Counted from the first letter of the stretch, positions 45,369-57,745 are shown. The stretch: DNA of 64,000 nucleotides from Advenella kashmirensis WT001 (GCF_000219915.2 NC_017964.1:682001-746000); one strand, 5' to 3'. Translations and numbers: made by a program. Notes: generated by a model from the letters alone, not told the origin.

Positions 45369-48300
45369 TCAGCCGCTTCTTCAGTTTTCTTTTCAGTCGT
45401 GGTCTGTGGGTTTTTCTCGGACTGCTGGTCATCTCGTTCCTGATCTGGACGGTGGGCCCGAGCCTGTCGGTCAATAACTGGTATTTGCTCGATTCCCAGG
45501 AAGTGCGTCTTTGGGTGATCGGCACGATCTGGGGCATCTGGCTGCTGCGCATTATCTGGCGCAAGTGGCGTGAAGGGCGGCTGAACGCGCAACTGCTGGG
45601 TCAATTGCGCAAGCCCAGGCCCGAAGCCGAACTCAAGGCAATGCCCGAAGCCGAGCGCGCCGAGATCAAGGTCCTGTCCGAACGGTTCGACGAGGCCATT
45701 ACACTGTTGCGCAATTCGCGTTTCGAAGCCGGCGAGAACAAGTCGCCGCTGGCGCGCTTTTCCAAGCAGTATTTGTATCAATTGCCCTGGTATGTGTTTA
45801 TTGGTGCGCCGGGCTCGGGAAAAACCACTGCACTGGTCAATTCAGGTTTGAATTTCCCCCTGGCGGACCGTTTCGGCAAAGTGGCCCTCAAGGGCATTGG
45901 CGGCACCCGCAATTGTGATTGGTGGTTTACCGATGAGGCCGTGTTGCTGGATACGGCAGGCCGCTATACCACACATGAAAGCGATCCGACTGGCGATGAG
46001 CAGGAGTGGAAAGGGTTTCTGAACCTGCTGACCAAGTATCGCGGTCGCCAGCCGATCAACGGTGTGATGCTGACGGTGAGCGTGGCCGACCTGCTGAGTG
46101 CGACCGACACGGAACGGGTGGCGCACGCCGCTGTGCTGCGCCGTCGGTTGCAGGAGCTGCGTGAAGAATTGGGCATTCATTTTCCGGTGTATGTACTGGT
46201 CACCAAAACGGATTTGCTTTCCGGGTTCGAAGAATATTTTGCAACTTTCAGTCGGCAGGAACTGGATCAGATCTGGGGTTTTACGATTCCGTATGAACAG
46301 GCGCAAAAGCCGGACTTCAAGCTGATGACTGCCTATGACGCCGAGTACGAACTGCTGCAGAAACGGCTGTACGAAGCGCTGCCGGATGTGCTGGCTGCCG
46401 AGCCGGACGAAACCCGACGGCTCTGGCCTATCTGCTGCCGCAACAGTTTGCCGGCCTGCGCCAGGTGCTGGGGCATTTCCTGAGCGATGTCTTTTCCAGT
46501 TCCAAGTTTGAATCGGTAGTGATTCCCCGCGGCATTTATTTCACCAGTGGTACGCAGGGTGGCCAGACATTTGATCAGGTCACGGGTCAGCTTAAGAAAT
46601 ACCTGAAAATCGAAGGCATCCGGGAACAGGGATCAGCATTCCGCTGGAAACGGGTAAAAGCTACTTTCTGCATAATCTGCTCAAGGACGTGGTCTTTCCC
46701 GAGTCCATGCTGGCCGGCCTGAACCTGAAATGGGAACGCCGCTATCGCACGATCCAGTGGGGTGGCTATGTGCTGCTGACTGCTGTTCTGGCCATTTGCC
46801 TGCTGGCATGGCTCAACAGCTATCGGAACAATCGTAATTATCTTACGCACGTAGGTGACAAGCTGCCGGGCTTTAATCAACTGAGCCGGGACATCAAGAT
46901 TACCGAATCGGGCGATGTGCTGGGTCTGGTGCCGTTCATGAATGCGACGACCGAACTGCCCAATGGCAAAGACTTCCCGGTTGAGAGTCCGCCAGTCTGG
47001 AATACTTTTGGTTTGTATCAAGGCAGCAAAATTGCTGCGGCGGCCAATAGTATTTACGATGAGACAATCAAGCAAGTCCTGTTGCCGCAAGTGTCGCGAC
47101 GGATTGAAAATGCGCTGGAAAACGCACCGCCGGACGATCTGGAATACTCATACGAGGCCTTGCGCGCCTATCTGATGATGTACGATACCGAGCATTATGA
47201 TCCGTCGTTTCTGCAATCATGGGTGCTGTCCGATATGCAGAAAATTCTGCCTGCCGGCTACACCACACAGGATTATGATCAGCTCAAGCTGCATATCAAC
47301 CGGTTGTTCAACAACGGCGTGATGTCTTCGCCGTTTCCCAAGAATGATGCGCTGATCGAACGGGTGCGCGGCAATCTTGATCGCCATGCGCTGTCCGAAC
47401 GGGTGTACAGCCGCATGCTGCGCCTGTTGTCGGGCCAGAGCCTGACGCAAAGCACATTTATTACACTGGGTGGTGCCGAAGCCTCTGCGGTTTTTTTTCG
47501 CAAAAGCGGCAAACCCCTTAATGAGGGGATCCCCGGGCTGTATACCTATAACGGTTATTGGAACGTCTTTAGCAAGAGCGTGGAAAATGTCGCCACGCAA
47601 TTGCGCGAGGACGATACCTGGGTGCTGGAGGTCAAGGCAGGCAGCTTTGCCGACGGCAGCAATCGCAAGCTGTTCGAGGATGTAAAAAAAAGATACTTTG
47701 ACGACTACGTGCAGTACTGGGACAACTATCTGGCCGATGTGTCGGTACGCAAACCCCAAACCATGCTGCAGAGCATAGAGATAGCCCGCAGCCTGTCCTC
47801 GTCCAATTCACCGCTGGTCAAGTTTGTCAAAGGGGTTGCCCTGGAGACCACGCTGCTGCGCGAGGATGAAGAGAATCAGCGCTCGCTGATCGATCGGGCG
47901 CGGGAACGGGTGACCGGCTCGACCCAATCGCTCGAGTCCATGTTCGGCGCAACAGGGATAGACAATCCGATACGCAGAGATGCGACCCAGGAGAAGCTGG
48001 AAAAAATTGTCGATAACCATTTTGTGCAGTATCGTGAACTGGCCCGCAGTGCCGGACAGGGCGTGCCTCCGCCAATTGAGGGTACGACCGGGCTGCTCAA
48101 TGAGCTCTATACCTATCTGACTGCGGCCGATACCGCCTTGCGTAGCCAGAGTCCGCTGCCACCGGCAGATGTCCTGACCAAGCTGCAGGCCGAAGCAGGG
48201 CGGGTGCCACCTGCGGTCGGCGGCGTGCTGACAGACCTGTCGGTTACCGCTTCACGACAAGTGGCTGGGGTTCGTCAGGAAAAGGTGGGCGAAGATGTGA

Positions 48301-48974
48301 ATGCAGTGCTCGGCAATTTCTGTCGCCGTTCGATTGCAGGCCGCTATCCGTTTGGCAATTCATCCAAGGATGTGGCGCCTAATGACTTTGCGCGTTTCTT
48401 CGGTCCCCAGCAGATGATGGACCAGTTTTTCCGCGAAAATCTGTCTAGCCTGGTCGATATGAGCGGTGGGAAATGGCGCTTCAAGCCCGGTATTGATGGC
48501 AGCAAAGGGGGCGTTGCAGGCTTTCTGGACTCCTTTGAAAAGGCAGCGGTCATTCGTGATGTCTATTTTGCGGCCGGAAAATTAGAGCCTTCATTCAAGG
48601 TTGCGGTTCGTCCGATCGATATGGATCCGGAGATTACGCAGATGGTAATGGAAGTGGACGGACAGACGCTGACATACGCCCATGGTCCCCAGGTGGGTAC
48701 GACCATGGAGTGGCCCGGTAAGCAGGGCAGCAACCAGGTTACGATCAGTCTGCAACCGCAAATCGGCACCTCGGGCATTTCTGCGTCAGGGCCCTGGGCG
48801 CTGAACCGTTTGCTGGACCGTGCCAGCCAGCGTCAGGGGCGCTCGCCGGAAGTGACGATCGCCACCTTCAATATCGGTGGTCGTCGGGTGACCCTGGAGT
48901 TTGCCGCCTATTCGGCCAAGAGTCCGTTTCGCCTGAGTGATATGCGCAGTTTCCGATGTCCGGGGAAGGGTTAG
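45365..48974 (+). CDS. tssM: T6SS membrane complex protein TssM/IcmF (two frameshifts)
   Basis: Large inner-membrane and periplasmic channel component. Two N-terminal helices span about residues 12-65. A cytoplasmic GTPase-like domain has Walker A GAPGSGKTTALVNSGL (from residue 147) and LLDTAGRYTTHESD. A third helix (YVLLTAVLAICLLAWL) is followed by a long periplasmic part ending AAYSAKSPFRLSDMRSFRCPGKG. The frame breaks at GG 46419-46420 (restored RALAYLLPQQFAGLRQVLGHFLSDVF) and at CC 46641-46642 (restored AFPLETGKSYFLHNLLKDVVFPES). The repaired length is 1203 residues, as expected for TssM. It overlaps tssL and is followed directly by tagF. Confidence 0.94.
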
Positions 48975-48976
48975 AT

Positions 48977-49720
48977 ATGGGCCAAATCAGTATTGACCAA
49001 CTTTCCGAATCGCTGGGTTGGTATGGAAAAATGCCTTCCAGTGGCGATTTTGTGCATCGACGACTCGATCAGAGCCTGATCGGCTGGTGGCACCGCTGGC
49101 TCAGCTCCGGTCTGGTTGCCATGCATGAGTCGGTATTGCTGTCGGCAGAGCAGGAATACCTGAGTGCACCTATCTGGAATTTCCTGATTCCCGCCTCGCT
49201 GGGCTGCGATATGGTGCAAATGGGCTGTCTGGCGCCAAGCCGCGACCGGGTGGGGCGCGCCTATCCGTTGCTGGCTGTTTTATATGTGCCGACAACGCAA
49301 TATGAAGCGCAGCAGGTATCGGGCTCGGGGCGGTTTTACGAACATCTGGGACGCAGCCTGCTGGCTGCCGTCGGACATGGTTGCTCGGCCACCCAGTTCG
49401 AGCAGAATATCCAGGGGGCTCGCGGCACCTTGACGCAAATGCTGACACGCGCCTCTACGCAAATGGTAGAAGACGATGGCAGCAGTGATATTCTGGACAT
49501 TCTGAACGGCGGCCATGAGACGGCACCAATTGAAAAACTGGACCAGAACGACTCGCGCTGGCCGGAGCTGGCGCTATGCTTTAACAGTGACGCACACAAT
49601 AGTTACTGGTGGACCAACCAGGCCAATGGAGCTGCGCAAAAGTCCATGGTGCATGGCGGTGCGTTGAATATCCCGCTGTTCAATTCGCTGTTTATCACAC
49701 ACACCAATTTCAGATTGTAG
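48977..49720 (+). CDS. tagF: T6SS-associated protein TagF
   Basis: A 247-residue TagF family protein, a post-translational regulator that represses T6SS firing in Pseudomonas by acting on the FHA protein. The conserved start WYGKMPSSGDFVHRRL is diagnostic, with GWWHRWLSSGL and the ASLGCDMVQMGCLAPSRDRVGRAYPL core and the late SYWWTNQ. ATG 48977 sits two bases after the tssM stop, with a GGGGAAGGG ribosome binding site inside the end of tssM. The FHA gene of this locus is its probable functional partner. Confidence 0.92.
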   Translation: MGQISIDQLSESLGWYGKMPSSGDFVHRRLDQSLIGWWHRWLSSGLVAMHESVLLSAEQEYLSAPIWNFLIPASLGCDMVQMGCLAPSRDRVGRAYPLLAVLYVPTTQYEAQQVSGSGRFYEHLGRSLLAAVGHGCSATQFEQNIQGARGTLTQMLTRASTQMVEDDGSSDILDILNGGHETAPIEKLDQNDSRWPELALCFNSDAHNSYWWTNQANGAAQKSMVHGGALNIPLFNSLFITHTNFRL

Positions 49721-49769
49721 CTATTTACCGATTAATGCATTTGACAAGCCTGGCATAGGAAACAACATT

Positions 49770-52578
49770 ATGGCGACCTCGTTACAGGACCTTATACGCA
49801 ACGTCGACCCCGCATGGCAGCCTCTGGAAAAGACCGGGCTGGGGACAGGATCTGCATCACAGGGACAGCTGGAAGATTTGGTGCTGGATTTACTACCGCA
49901 ACTGAAGGCACTGCATGCACAGCAGTATGTCTATGGCCTGTGGTCCCTGCAAACGGTGTTTCTGGATCCGGTAGGCCGTGCCAAGCTGCTACCCGGTGTC
50001 GGTCAGCCTTTTGTCAAGCAGGGAACTCACGTTGTACCGGGAACGGAGCCCTTTTCCGCCATCGAACTACAGACCGATGATGCGGCCTGGCGTATTGGCC
50101 CCTGGACCGATGTTTACGGCCTGGGCGCCCTGCTGCGGGCCATGATTTGCGAACAGACGCCGCAAAGTCCGGTGCGTCGTTTTGTCAAGGACACGCAGGA
50201 GCCGCTGGCGGCAGCAGCACCCGCAGGCTATTCGCGTCAGTTTCTGCGTACGGTGGATCTGAGCACGGTGCTGCAGTCTGCCTTGCGTTTGCAATCGGTT
50301 GATGAACTATCAGCATGATGGGCTTGTCGGCCTCCAGCCAGAGTATGCCGGCGGCGCCTTCGACATCGGGCGGCATTACGGTGCCCGGTGCAGTTGCAGG
50401 TGGCCTGGCCGCCCAGGGAATACTGAGCCCGGCAGCGGGCAGCGGCAGAGGTGAGGGCGAGGGCGCGGGAGAAATTGAAGGAAGCGGGCAGCGACCTGTT
50501 GCGCAGCAGGAATCGACGCATCAGGCAGAGCAGGCGCGACAGGCGCAAATCGCTCAGGAAGAGGCTCGGCGTCAAGCCAGGAGGCAGAAGCCGCGAAGAT
50601 TGAACAGGCTCGGCAAGCCCAAGCCAGTAAGCAAGCGGCCAGGCAGGAACAGATCCGGGCGGAACAGACAAGAGCGGAACAGGCAAGAGCAGAACAGGCC
50701 AGGATAGAACAGGCTCGGGCAGAACAGGGCGCGGGCAGAACAGGTGCGAAGCCAGTCGGGCGGCATTGCGGCCACGGCATCCCCGAGCGAGCGAGCGCAC
50801 GAATCGCAACCAGATCACGATGACAATGAACGCGCCAGACTGGCCACCATGGGCGTAGCCGGTGCGATGGGCGCTGCTCATGTGGCAAATGCCCAGAGCC
50901 GTGCTGATGATCAGGCTGCGGCTGACCATGCTGGGAAAAGCAACGAGACTGCATCATCGGACACGCCGACAAATGCAGGCGCTGGCGACCAAAAAGCCGC
51001 GGCTGATCATCGTGGCGCTGCGCCAAATGAGACAGGCAGCAGCGGCGGATCCGGTTCTCCACCCGATGCCTCCGAGGGCGGTAGCTCTGCATCTGCCCCA
51101 CCGCCGCGCGAGGATAAAAAGAATGCGCCGGTATTGTTGATTGCGCTTGTGCTGGCGGCCATCGCAGCAGGCGCCTATTTCGGTTTTGGTGGTCAAAAAG
51201 AGACCGATACACCCCCCGTGGCGACGACCAATGAACCGGCAACGCCGCAGGCGCCCGCTACTACCGCAACGCCATCAGCGGCGACGACCGATCAGGCTGG
51301 CGAGACTTCGTCTGCCACGGCGCAGACGCCTTCCGAGGCTGCGCCAGCAACTGATACGGCTTCAACGGCCGATAATGCTGCATCTACAGACGCCGGCAAT
51401 ACCGAGAGCCTGGCCGCATCGGGTGCGACCGGACAGCCTTCGCCGGCTGCTGCGCCAACGGATGAAGCATCAGGTCAGAACCAGGCCGCCAGCAATCCAG
51501 CGCCTGTGACCAATTCGGCACCAGCAGCGGCGACCACGACGCCGGCCCCTGCCGAATCGGCTTCGGGTATGGACAATGCGCAGTCGGCTGCAGCAACAGC
51601 GGGCACGACGCCGTCGGCAACGGGCGCCAGCCCCATGCCAACCGAGCAAGGCAATGCATTGAGCGCCATGGGTGAGACCGCAACACAGACGCCAGGCGCT
51701 GCGGGCAGCACCGCTGCCAGCGATCAGGCCGCTGCAGAACAGGCGCGTCGTGAGCAGGAGGCGCGACGCATTGAAGAAGCAACCAAGGCAGAAGAAGCGC
51801 GTCTGGCTGCGGCAAGCCAACAATCGCCATCAGCGACAGCACCTGCAGCAGAGACGGCCGCTGGTACAACTACCAGCACCTCAACTGCATCTGATACAGC
51901 AGCCTCATCGACAACGTCTGATACAGCCCCCCAGACCGCAGCATCAGGCGCACCAGTACGTTTGTTCAGGAGACGCCCTCCGCTGGCGCGGGCAGCACCA
52001 GTTCGACTGCCGGCGCAGCGACGCCGACAGAAAATGGCGCGCCAGCCGCTACCGGGTCTGAAACTGCAACCAATAACGCAGGCGGTACTACTACTGCAGC
52101 CACGGCTGCGAGTGCCGCCGGTGCTGCAAGCGCGGCTGCTGCGGACCAACCATCCACAGCGCAAAACGCAGCGCCGGCTTCAGGCACAAGCGAGTCCGTT
52201 GAAATGAAAGCGGCTGATGCCGCGCGCGAAGAGGAGGCGAACCAGGCCAAAGAGCTGGCAGCGCTGCAGAAAGCGCGCGAGCAGGATGCGCGCCTGAAAA
52301 AAGAGCGTGAACGCCGGCTTGCGGCCCAGGCACGTGCCGAGCGAAGTGCAGATACTACACGCAGTACTTCAAGAGGAACGGTTTCCTTTGTAATACGACC
52401 CTGGGGCAATGTGTTCATCAACGGGCGTTCTCGCGGCGCGAGCCCGCCATTTCGCAGTGTGCGGTTGGCGCCAGGCACCTATAATGTCATGATCACAAAC
52501 GGGGATTTGCCGCGTTATGTCCGGGTGATTACCGTCAAGGCGGGTGAAAATATCACCGTTGTACACCAATTCCAGTAA
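49770..52578 (+). CDS. T6SS-locus pseudokinase with coiled coil, membrane segment and PEGA domain (about four frameshifts)
   Basis: A large multidomain protein that I read as one gene. Residues about 40-180 resemble the C-lobe of a Ser/Thr kinase (LHAQQYVYG, LQTVFLD, GTEPFSAIEL, GPWTDVYGLGALL). The HRD/K/N and DFG positions are replaced (L57, S59, T62, P75), and the N-lobe with P-loop and lysine is missing. A linker with repeated RAEQAR units (coiled coil), one transmembrane helix (VLLIALVLAAIAAGAYFG) and a long Ala/Thr/Pro/Ser-rich stretch follow. A second charged helix precedes a C-terminal PEGA domain (VSFVIRPWGNVFINGRSRG). Frame changes fall near 50306-50311, 50580-50583, 50727-50729 (an apparent extra G) and 51963. 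The repaired length is about 936 residues. Low-complexity sequence makes the exact joins uncertain. Confidence 0.65.
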
Positions 52579-52619
52579 CATGCGAGGTACGATCAATCAC
52601 TAATACGGATGTTCACGGA

Positions 52620-53831
52620 ATGAAAAGGGTAGTATTGCGCAGGTTTTTGCTTCCAGGAGCCTGTGTCGGATTCTTGCTGCTGCATGCTTTTCCGGCCTCG
52701 GCACAAAGTGCGGGTGGCTATAAGCCCGAGTATTCGCTTTCCTTTGTATCCGATGAACGGATTGCCATCGGGCGCACGGCCAAACGCTGGCGCGAGCTGG
52801 TGGCAGAAAAAACCGAAGGGCGCGTCAACATCCGCATGTATCCCAACGCTTCGCTGGTCAAAGGCGAGCAGACCCGTGAAGCGACGGCGGTGCGCCAGGG
52901 GGTGGCAGATATGGCTGTCGCTTCGGCCAGCAATTGGTCCAGCCAGTTTCGTGCGCTGTCTATATTTTCCCTTCCTTTTTTTGTTCCCGATATTGATGGG
53001 ACAGCGGCATTGATTCGTGGCAACCTGGGCAGCCTGGTGCGTGACAATATGGACAAGGCGGGCATTGTGACCCTGGCCTGGGGTTCCTCGGGCTATCGTC
53101 AGCTAAGTAATGCGCTGCGCCCGGTGCAGGCGCCTGCCGACTTGAAAGGCATGCGCATCCGTGTCATTGGCTTGCCGCTGTTCATGGACTTTTTCAAAGC
53201 CCTGGGCGCTGCGCCGGTGCAATTGAATCTGACCGGGGTGCCCGATGCGCTGCAGAAAAAGGCCATCGATGGCCAGGATAATCCGCTGTCGGTGTTTACC
53301 GGTTTCAAGTTCAATGAAATGGGCCAGAAATACCTGACGGTGTGGAATTATCCGGCAGAGCCGATTTTTATCGCAGTCAATAAAAATGTCTGGAATAACT
53401 GGTCGCGTGAAGACCAGCAACGGGTGCGCGAAGCAGCCGAGCAGGCCATGAGCGAAACCGCGCCAATTCTGACATCGCAGGCAGCAGCCCAGGCCGTGGA
53501 CGTAACGGTTGGCCAACTGGAGCAGGCCGGTGTGCAAGTGACGCGCCTGACTGATCAGCAGAAAGCGGCATTCAAAAATGCCGCGGCCGGGGTGCTGCAG
53601 AATTGGTCCGAAAGAATCGGCCAGGATTTGATTACCATCGCCAATGCCGATATCAAGCGCGGGCCGACATTGCCGCCAGGCAGTGATCCGGCTATTGTGC
53701 CGGACTCTGCCGTACCGGCTTCGCCGAATCCGGAGCCGCCGCCCGTTGATGGGGCCGCCCCTGCGGCAACGGGCGCCGAACCGGATAAGGCAGGGCAGAG
53801 TACACCTGCCGCTACCGGTACTGGTGGCTAA
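52620..53831 (+). CDS. DctP-type TRAP solute receptor, orphan
   Basis: A 403-residue periplasmic protein with a signal peptide (to about residue 28, FPASAQ) and the DctP fold. Landmarks are RWRELVAEKTEGRVNIRMYPNASLVKGEQTREATAVRQGVADMAVAS, LSIFSLPFFVPD and LKGMRIRVIGLPLFMDFFKALGAAPVQL, followed by GVPDALQKKAIDGQDNPLSVF. After residue about 345 it has an unusual Pro/Ala-rich tail of some 50 residues. No DctQ or DctM membrane genes are next to it. It lies directly after the T6SS locus on the same strand, 41 bases from the PEGA gene stop. It may be a receptor working with a distant transporter or, less likely, a T6SS-linked periplasmic protein. Confidence 0.85.
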   Translation: MKRVVLRRFLLPGACVGFLLLHAFPASAQSAGGYKPEYSLSFVSDERIAIGRTAKRWRELVAEKTEGRVNIRMYPNASLVKGEQTREATAVRQGVADMAVASASNWSSQFRALSIFSLPFFVPDIDGTAALIRGNLGSLVRDNMDKAGIVTLAWGSSGYRQLSNALRPVQAPADLKGMRIRVIGLPLFMDFFKALGAAPVQLNLTGVPDALQKKAIDGQDNPLSVFTGFKFNEMGQKYLTVWNYPAEPIFIAVNKNVWNNWSREDQQRVREAAEQAMSETAPILTSQAAAQAVDVTVGQLEQAGVQVTRLTDQQKAAFKNAAAGVLQNWSERIGQDLITIANADIKRGPTLPPGSDPAIVPDSAVPASPNPEPPPVDGAAPAATGAEPDKAGQSTPAATGTGG

Positions 53832-53856
53832 CGCCAGCGCACTTGCCCGGCAACCC

Positions 53857-56800
53857 TTAAGCGATTGTCATCAGGCTTGCATTGCCGCCTGCCGCTGCGG
53901 TATTAGTGCTGATGCTTTGTTCGTGCACCAGGCCGCTGACGGCATAGCGACGCCCCTGGGCGATTTCATCGGTTTGCAGGCCCTGGGCAATAACGATAGG
54001 CCCTTTTTTTGCGGCCAGTTGCAAGTTCAACCGGCGCAGGGTATCGCCATCGCCTTCGAACAATGCCGCATCCAGGGCCGCCTCGTCGATCCGTTCTTCG
54101 GCAATAAATTCAATGCGCTGACGGTTTTCAGCATTGGTGACCGTGCCAATCCATTCCCGTACTGAAGGTGCATCCACAAACAAGGCCTGGTTGCCGGTTT
54201 CTAGAATTTGCTCCAGCTGCAGGCGTGCGCCTTCGATTGATGCCGGCCAGGCCAGCACGGTACCCCGGGGCACCAGGCGATAGACATTGGTTTCCCCGGT
54301 GGGGCCCGGCAAGAGCGTGCCGGCAGGATTGATACCGGGCAGGTCGATGCCTCTTGGCATAGCGTCGTTGCCCTGGGAAAGCAGGCGATACAAGTACAGA
54401 GGCCGCCCGCTTTGGGGCCGGTTCCCGACAGGCCCTGGCCGCCGAAAGGCTGAACGCCTACCACAGCGCCCACGATATTACGGTTGACATAAATATTACC
54501 CGCATGGATACGGTTGCTGACACGGGCGATGGTTTCATCGATGCGCGAATGGATGCCGAAAGTCAGACCGTAGCCGGTCGCATTGATTTTGTCGACCAGA
54601 GCATCCAGCTCCTGGCGTTTGTAGCGTACAACGTGCAGCACGGGGCCGAATACTTCGCGCTCAAGCTCGCTGATGTCATTGAGTTCGATGATTGCCGGTG
54701 AGACAAAAGTGCCTTTTTCGGTGGCCGCGTCCATGGGTAATTGCTCCACCACATGTCCGGACTGGCGCATTTTAAGGATATGGCGTTCGATAATCTGGCG
54801 CGCCTGCGCATCGATGACCGGGCCGACATCGGTCGACAGCAGGTCGGGGCAGCCAACGGATAATTCCTTCATGGCGCCCTTGATCATGGTCAGTACGTGA
54901 TCGGCTGCGTCTTCCTGAATACACAACACGCGCAGGGCAGAGCAGCGCTGACCCGCAGAATCAAACGCGGAGTTCAGGACATCGTAGACAACTTGCTCTG
55001 CCAGGGCAGAGGAGTCTACGATCAGGCGTTCTGGCCGCCGGTTTCGGCAATCAGCGGGATCGGATGGCCGTGATTGTCCAGGCGGCCGGCCAGTTTACCG
55101 GCAATAATGCGGGCCACTTCGGTGGAACCGGTAAACATCACGCCACGAATGTCCGGGTGCGACACCAACTGGTCGCCCACGGTTTCACCTGCGCCAGGCA
55201 GCAGTTGTACCGCTTCTTTGGGGATGCCGGCTTCATGCAGGATGGCCACGGCCTGCGCGGCAATCAATGGCGTTTGTTCGGCCGGCTTGGCCAGTACGGT
55301 GTTTCCGGCAGCCAGCGCGGCGCTGACCTGTCCGGTAAAGATCGCCAGCGGAAAGTTCCAGGGGCTGATGCACAGTACCGGTCCCAGTGGACGATGATGG
55401 TCTTCATTGAAGCTGTCTTCGATCTGGTCTGCATAATAGCGCAGGAAGTCTACGGCTTCGCGCACTTCTGCAATGGCGTTGGGCAGCGATTTGCCGGCTT
55501 CGCGCACGATCAGCCCAAGCAAGGGCTGCATGCGTGACTCGAGCAACTGCGCAGCGCGGCGCAAGGCACGGGCCCGGTCTTCGATGGGCGTGGCTTGCCA
55601 GATGGGCGCCATTGTGGTGGCTGCGGCCATGGCCTGGTCCACATCCTGCACACTCGCTTCAATCACTTGCCCGACCACATCGCGATGGTCGGCGGGGTTG
55701 AGCAGCGGCTTGCGGTTTGCCGTGTCGGCCTCGCCGCTGTCAGCGTTATACAGCGTGGGTGCAGCCAACCAGGGTTGGGTCGCGCCATTGAGCAGCGCTG
55801 CGGCAAGCGAGCCCAGGCGATGTTCATTGCTCAGGTCCAGGCCGCTGGAATTGCGTCTGCCGGGTTTGCCATCGATGCTGTACAAATCGCGCGGCAGCGG
55901 AATTTTCTCGTGCGGTGCCCCCAGCGGCGTAATGGTGGTGGCCACCTCAATTGGATTGGCAACCAGCGTATTGATATCTATGCTGTCGTCGCCGATCTGA
56001 TTGACAAATGACGTATTGGCGCCGTTTTCCAGCAGGCGTCGCACCAGATAGGCCAGCAATGTTTCGTGTGTGCCAACAGGCGCATAAATGCGGCAGGGGC
56101 GATTCAGCTTTTTGCTGCCGACCACTTCGGAATACAGCGGTTCGCCCATGCCATGCAGACATTGGAATTCGTATTGGCCCGGGTAGTAATTGTTTCCTGC
56201 CAAGTGATAAATGGCAGCCAGCGTTTGCGCATTGTGCGTGGCAAATTGCGGGTATACGGCGTCGGGCGCAGACAGCAGTTTGCGGGCGCACGCCAGGTAG
56301 GAAACATCGGTGTAGACCTTGCGCGTATACACTGGATAGCCTTCCAGGCCGTCCAGTTGCGCGCGTTTGATTTCGGTATCCCAGTAGGCGCCTTTGACCA
56401 GGCGGATCATCAGGCGATGGCGGGTGCGGCGGCCAAGATCAATGACGTAATCAATGACATGCGGCGCGCGTTTCTGATAGGCCTGGATCACAAAGCCGAT
56501 GCCGTTCCAGCCTTCGAATTCACGGGTCGCGCAAAGCGCTTCCAGCAGATCCAGTGAGAGCTCAAGCCGGTCGGCTTCTTCGGCGTCGATGTTCAGACCC
56601 ACATCGTAGGAGCGGGCCAGGCGCGTTAGGGCAACCAGGCGCGGCAGCAGCTCGCTCATGACGCGATCGCGCTGGGAGCGGGAGTAGCGGGGGTGCAGGG
56701 CGGACAGTTTGATGGAAATGCCCGGCCCCTCATAAATGCCACGTCCGCCAGAGGCTTTGCCGATGGCATGAATCGCCTGTTCGTATGATTCATAGTAACG

Positions 56801-57679
56801 TTGCGCATCGGCCGCCGTGGTGGCGGCTTCGCCCAGCATATCGTAACTGTAGCGAAAGCCCTCGGCCTCGAATTTGCGGCTGTTGGCCAGGGCAGACGAA
56901 ATGGTCTGGCCCGATACAAATTGTTCGCCCATCATGCGCATGGCCATGTTCACGCCCTGCCTGATAAGCGGTTCGCCGCCTTTGGCGATCATGCGTGTGA
57001 GGGCTTTGGACAAATTCTGCTCGCTGTTGACGGCCACCAGTCTGCCCGTGAGCATAAGCCCCCAGGTAGCGGCGTTCACGAACAGGGAGGGAGAGCTGCC
57101 CATATGCGATTTCCAGTCGCCATGGCTGATTTTGTCGCGGATGAGCGCATCGCGCGTTGCGCGGTCCGGGATGCGCAGCAGCGCTTCGGCCAGACACATG
57201 AGCGCGACGCCTTCCTGGCTGGACAGGGCAAATTCCTGAATCAGTCCTTCGACACCGCCGCCGGGGCTTTTTTCTTTAAGCGATTTGACCAGCTTGATCG
57301 CCAGTTCCCGTGTCTGTTCTGGCTTGACCAATGAGGCCTGTTCCAGCAGCAATGGCACGCATTCAGGCTCGGGCCGGCGATAGGCCGAGGTAATGGCGGC
57401 GCGCAGCACCGATTGCGGCTGTACGTCCTGGCCAAACTCGTAAAAGGGCGGCTTGCGGTTGTCCTGTGGGTAGGTCACGGCGCCGTCGCTGTCTGTGGCG
57501 GCTGGCGCCAAATGCCGCAGTTCGTCGGGCGTCAGACCGCGTTCGATCTGTTCCAGATACGTAATTAACGCCTGTTTATGCAGCCAGTGCGGCGTACAGT
57601 TCAGTTTGTCTGCGTGATATTGAAGGCGATTTTTCAGGTCGGTATCGACCTTGATGCCTAGTGTAGTAGTCGTAGCCAT
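53857..57679 (-). CDS. putA: Trifunctional PutA: proline and P5C dehydrogenase with DNA-binding domain (two frameshifts)
   Basis: Oxidises proline to glutamate in two steps and represses the put genes. Residues 1-48 form a ribbon-helix-helix DNA-binding domain (TTTTLGIKVDTDLKNRLQYHA). The FAD-dependent proline dehydrogenase barrel covers about 180-500 (GISIKLSALHPRYSRSQ; RLVKGAYWDTEIKRAQ). The P5C dehydrogenase module follows (LGPVLCISPWNFPLAIFTGQ). The frame breaks at GG 55025-55026, restoring GGQNALIVDSSALAEQ and the catalytic Cys region SAGQRCSALRVL, and near 54401-54404, restoring GGPLYLYRLLSQGNDA. The repaired length is 1274 residues. ATG 57679 is preferred over a TTG at 57685. Three GGTTAACC motifs lie upstream. 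Confidence 0.95.
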
Positions 57680-57745
57680 ATGCAACTCAAGTCTGGTTCG
57701 GGTGATGACGCTGAGCGTACCGAATCTGAGGCTAAAATAATATTA

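Noticed and set aside
51160-52200. Ala/Thr/Pro/Gln-rich stretch as a DNA repeat array or CRISPR-like region
   Set aside because: No regular repeat unit or spacers. It is the low-complexity linker of the pseudokinase/PEGA protein, and open frames on both strands are composition artefacts.
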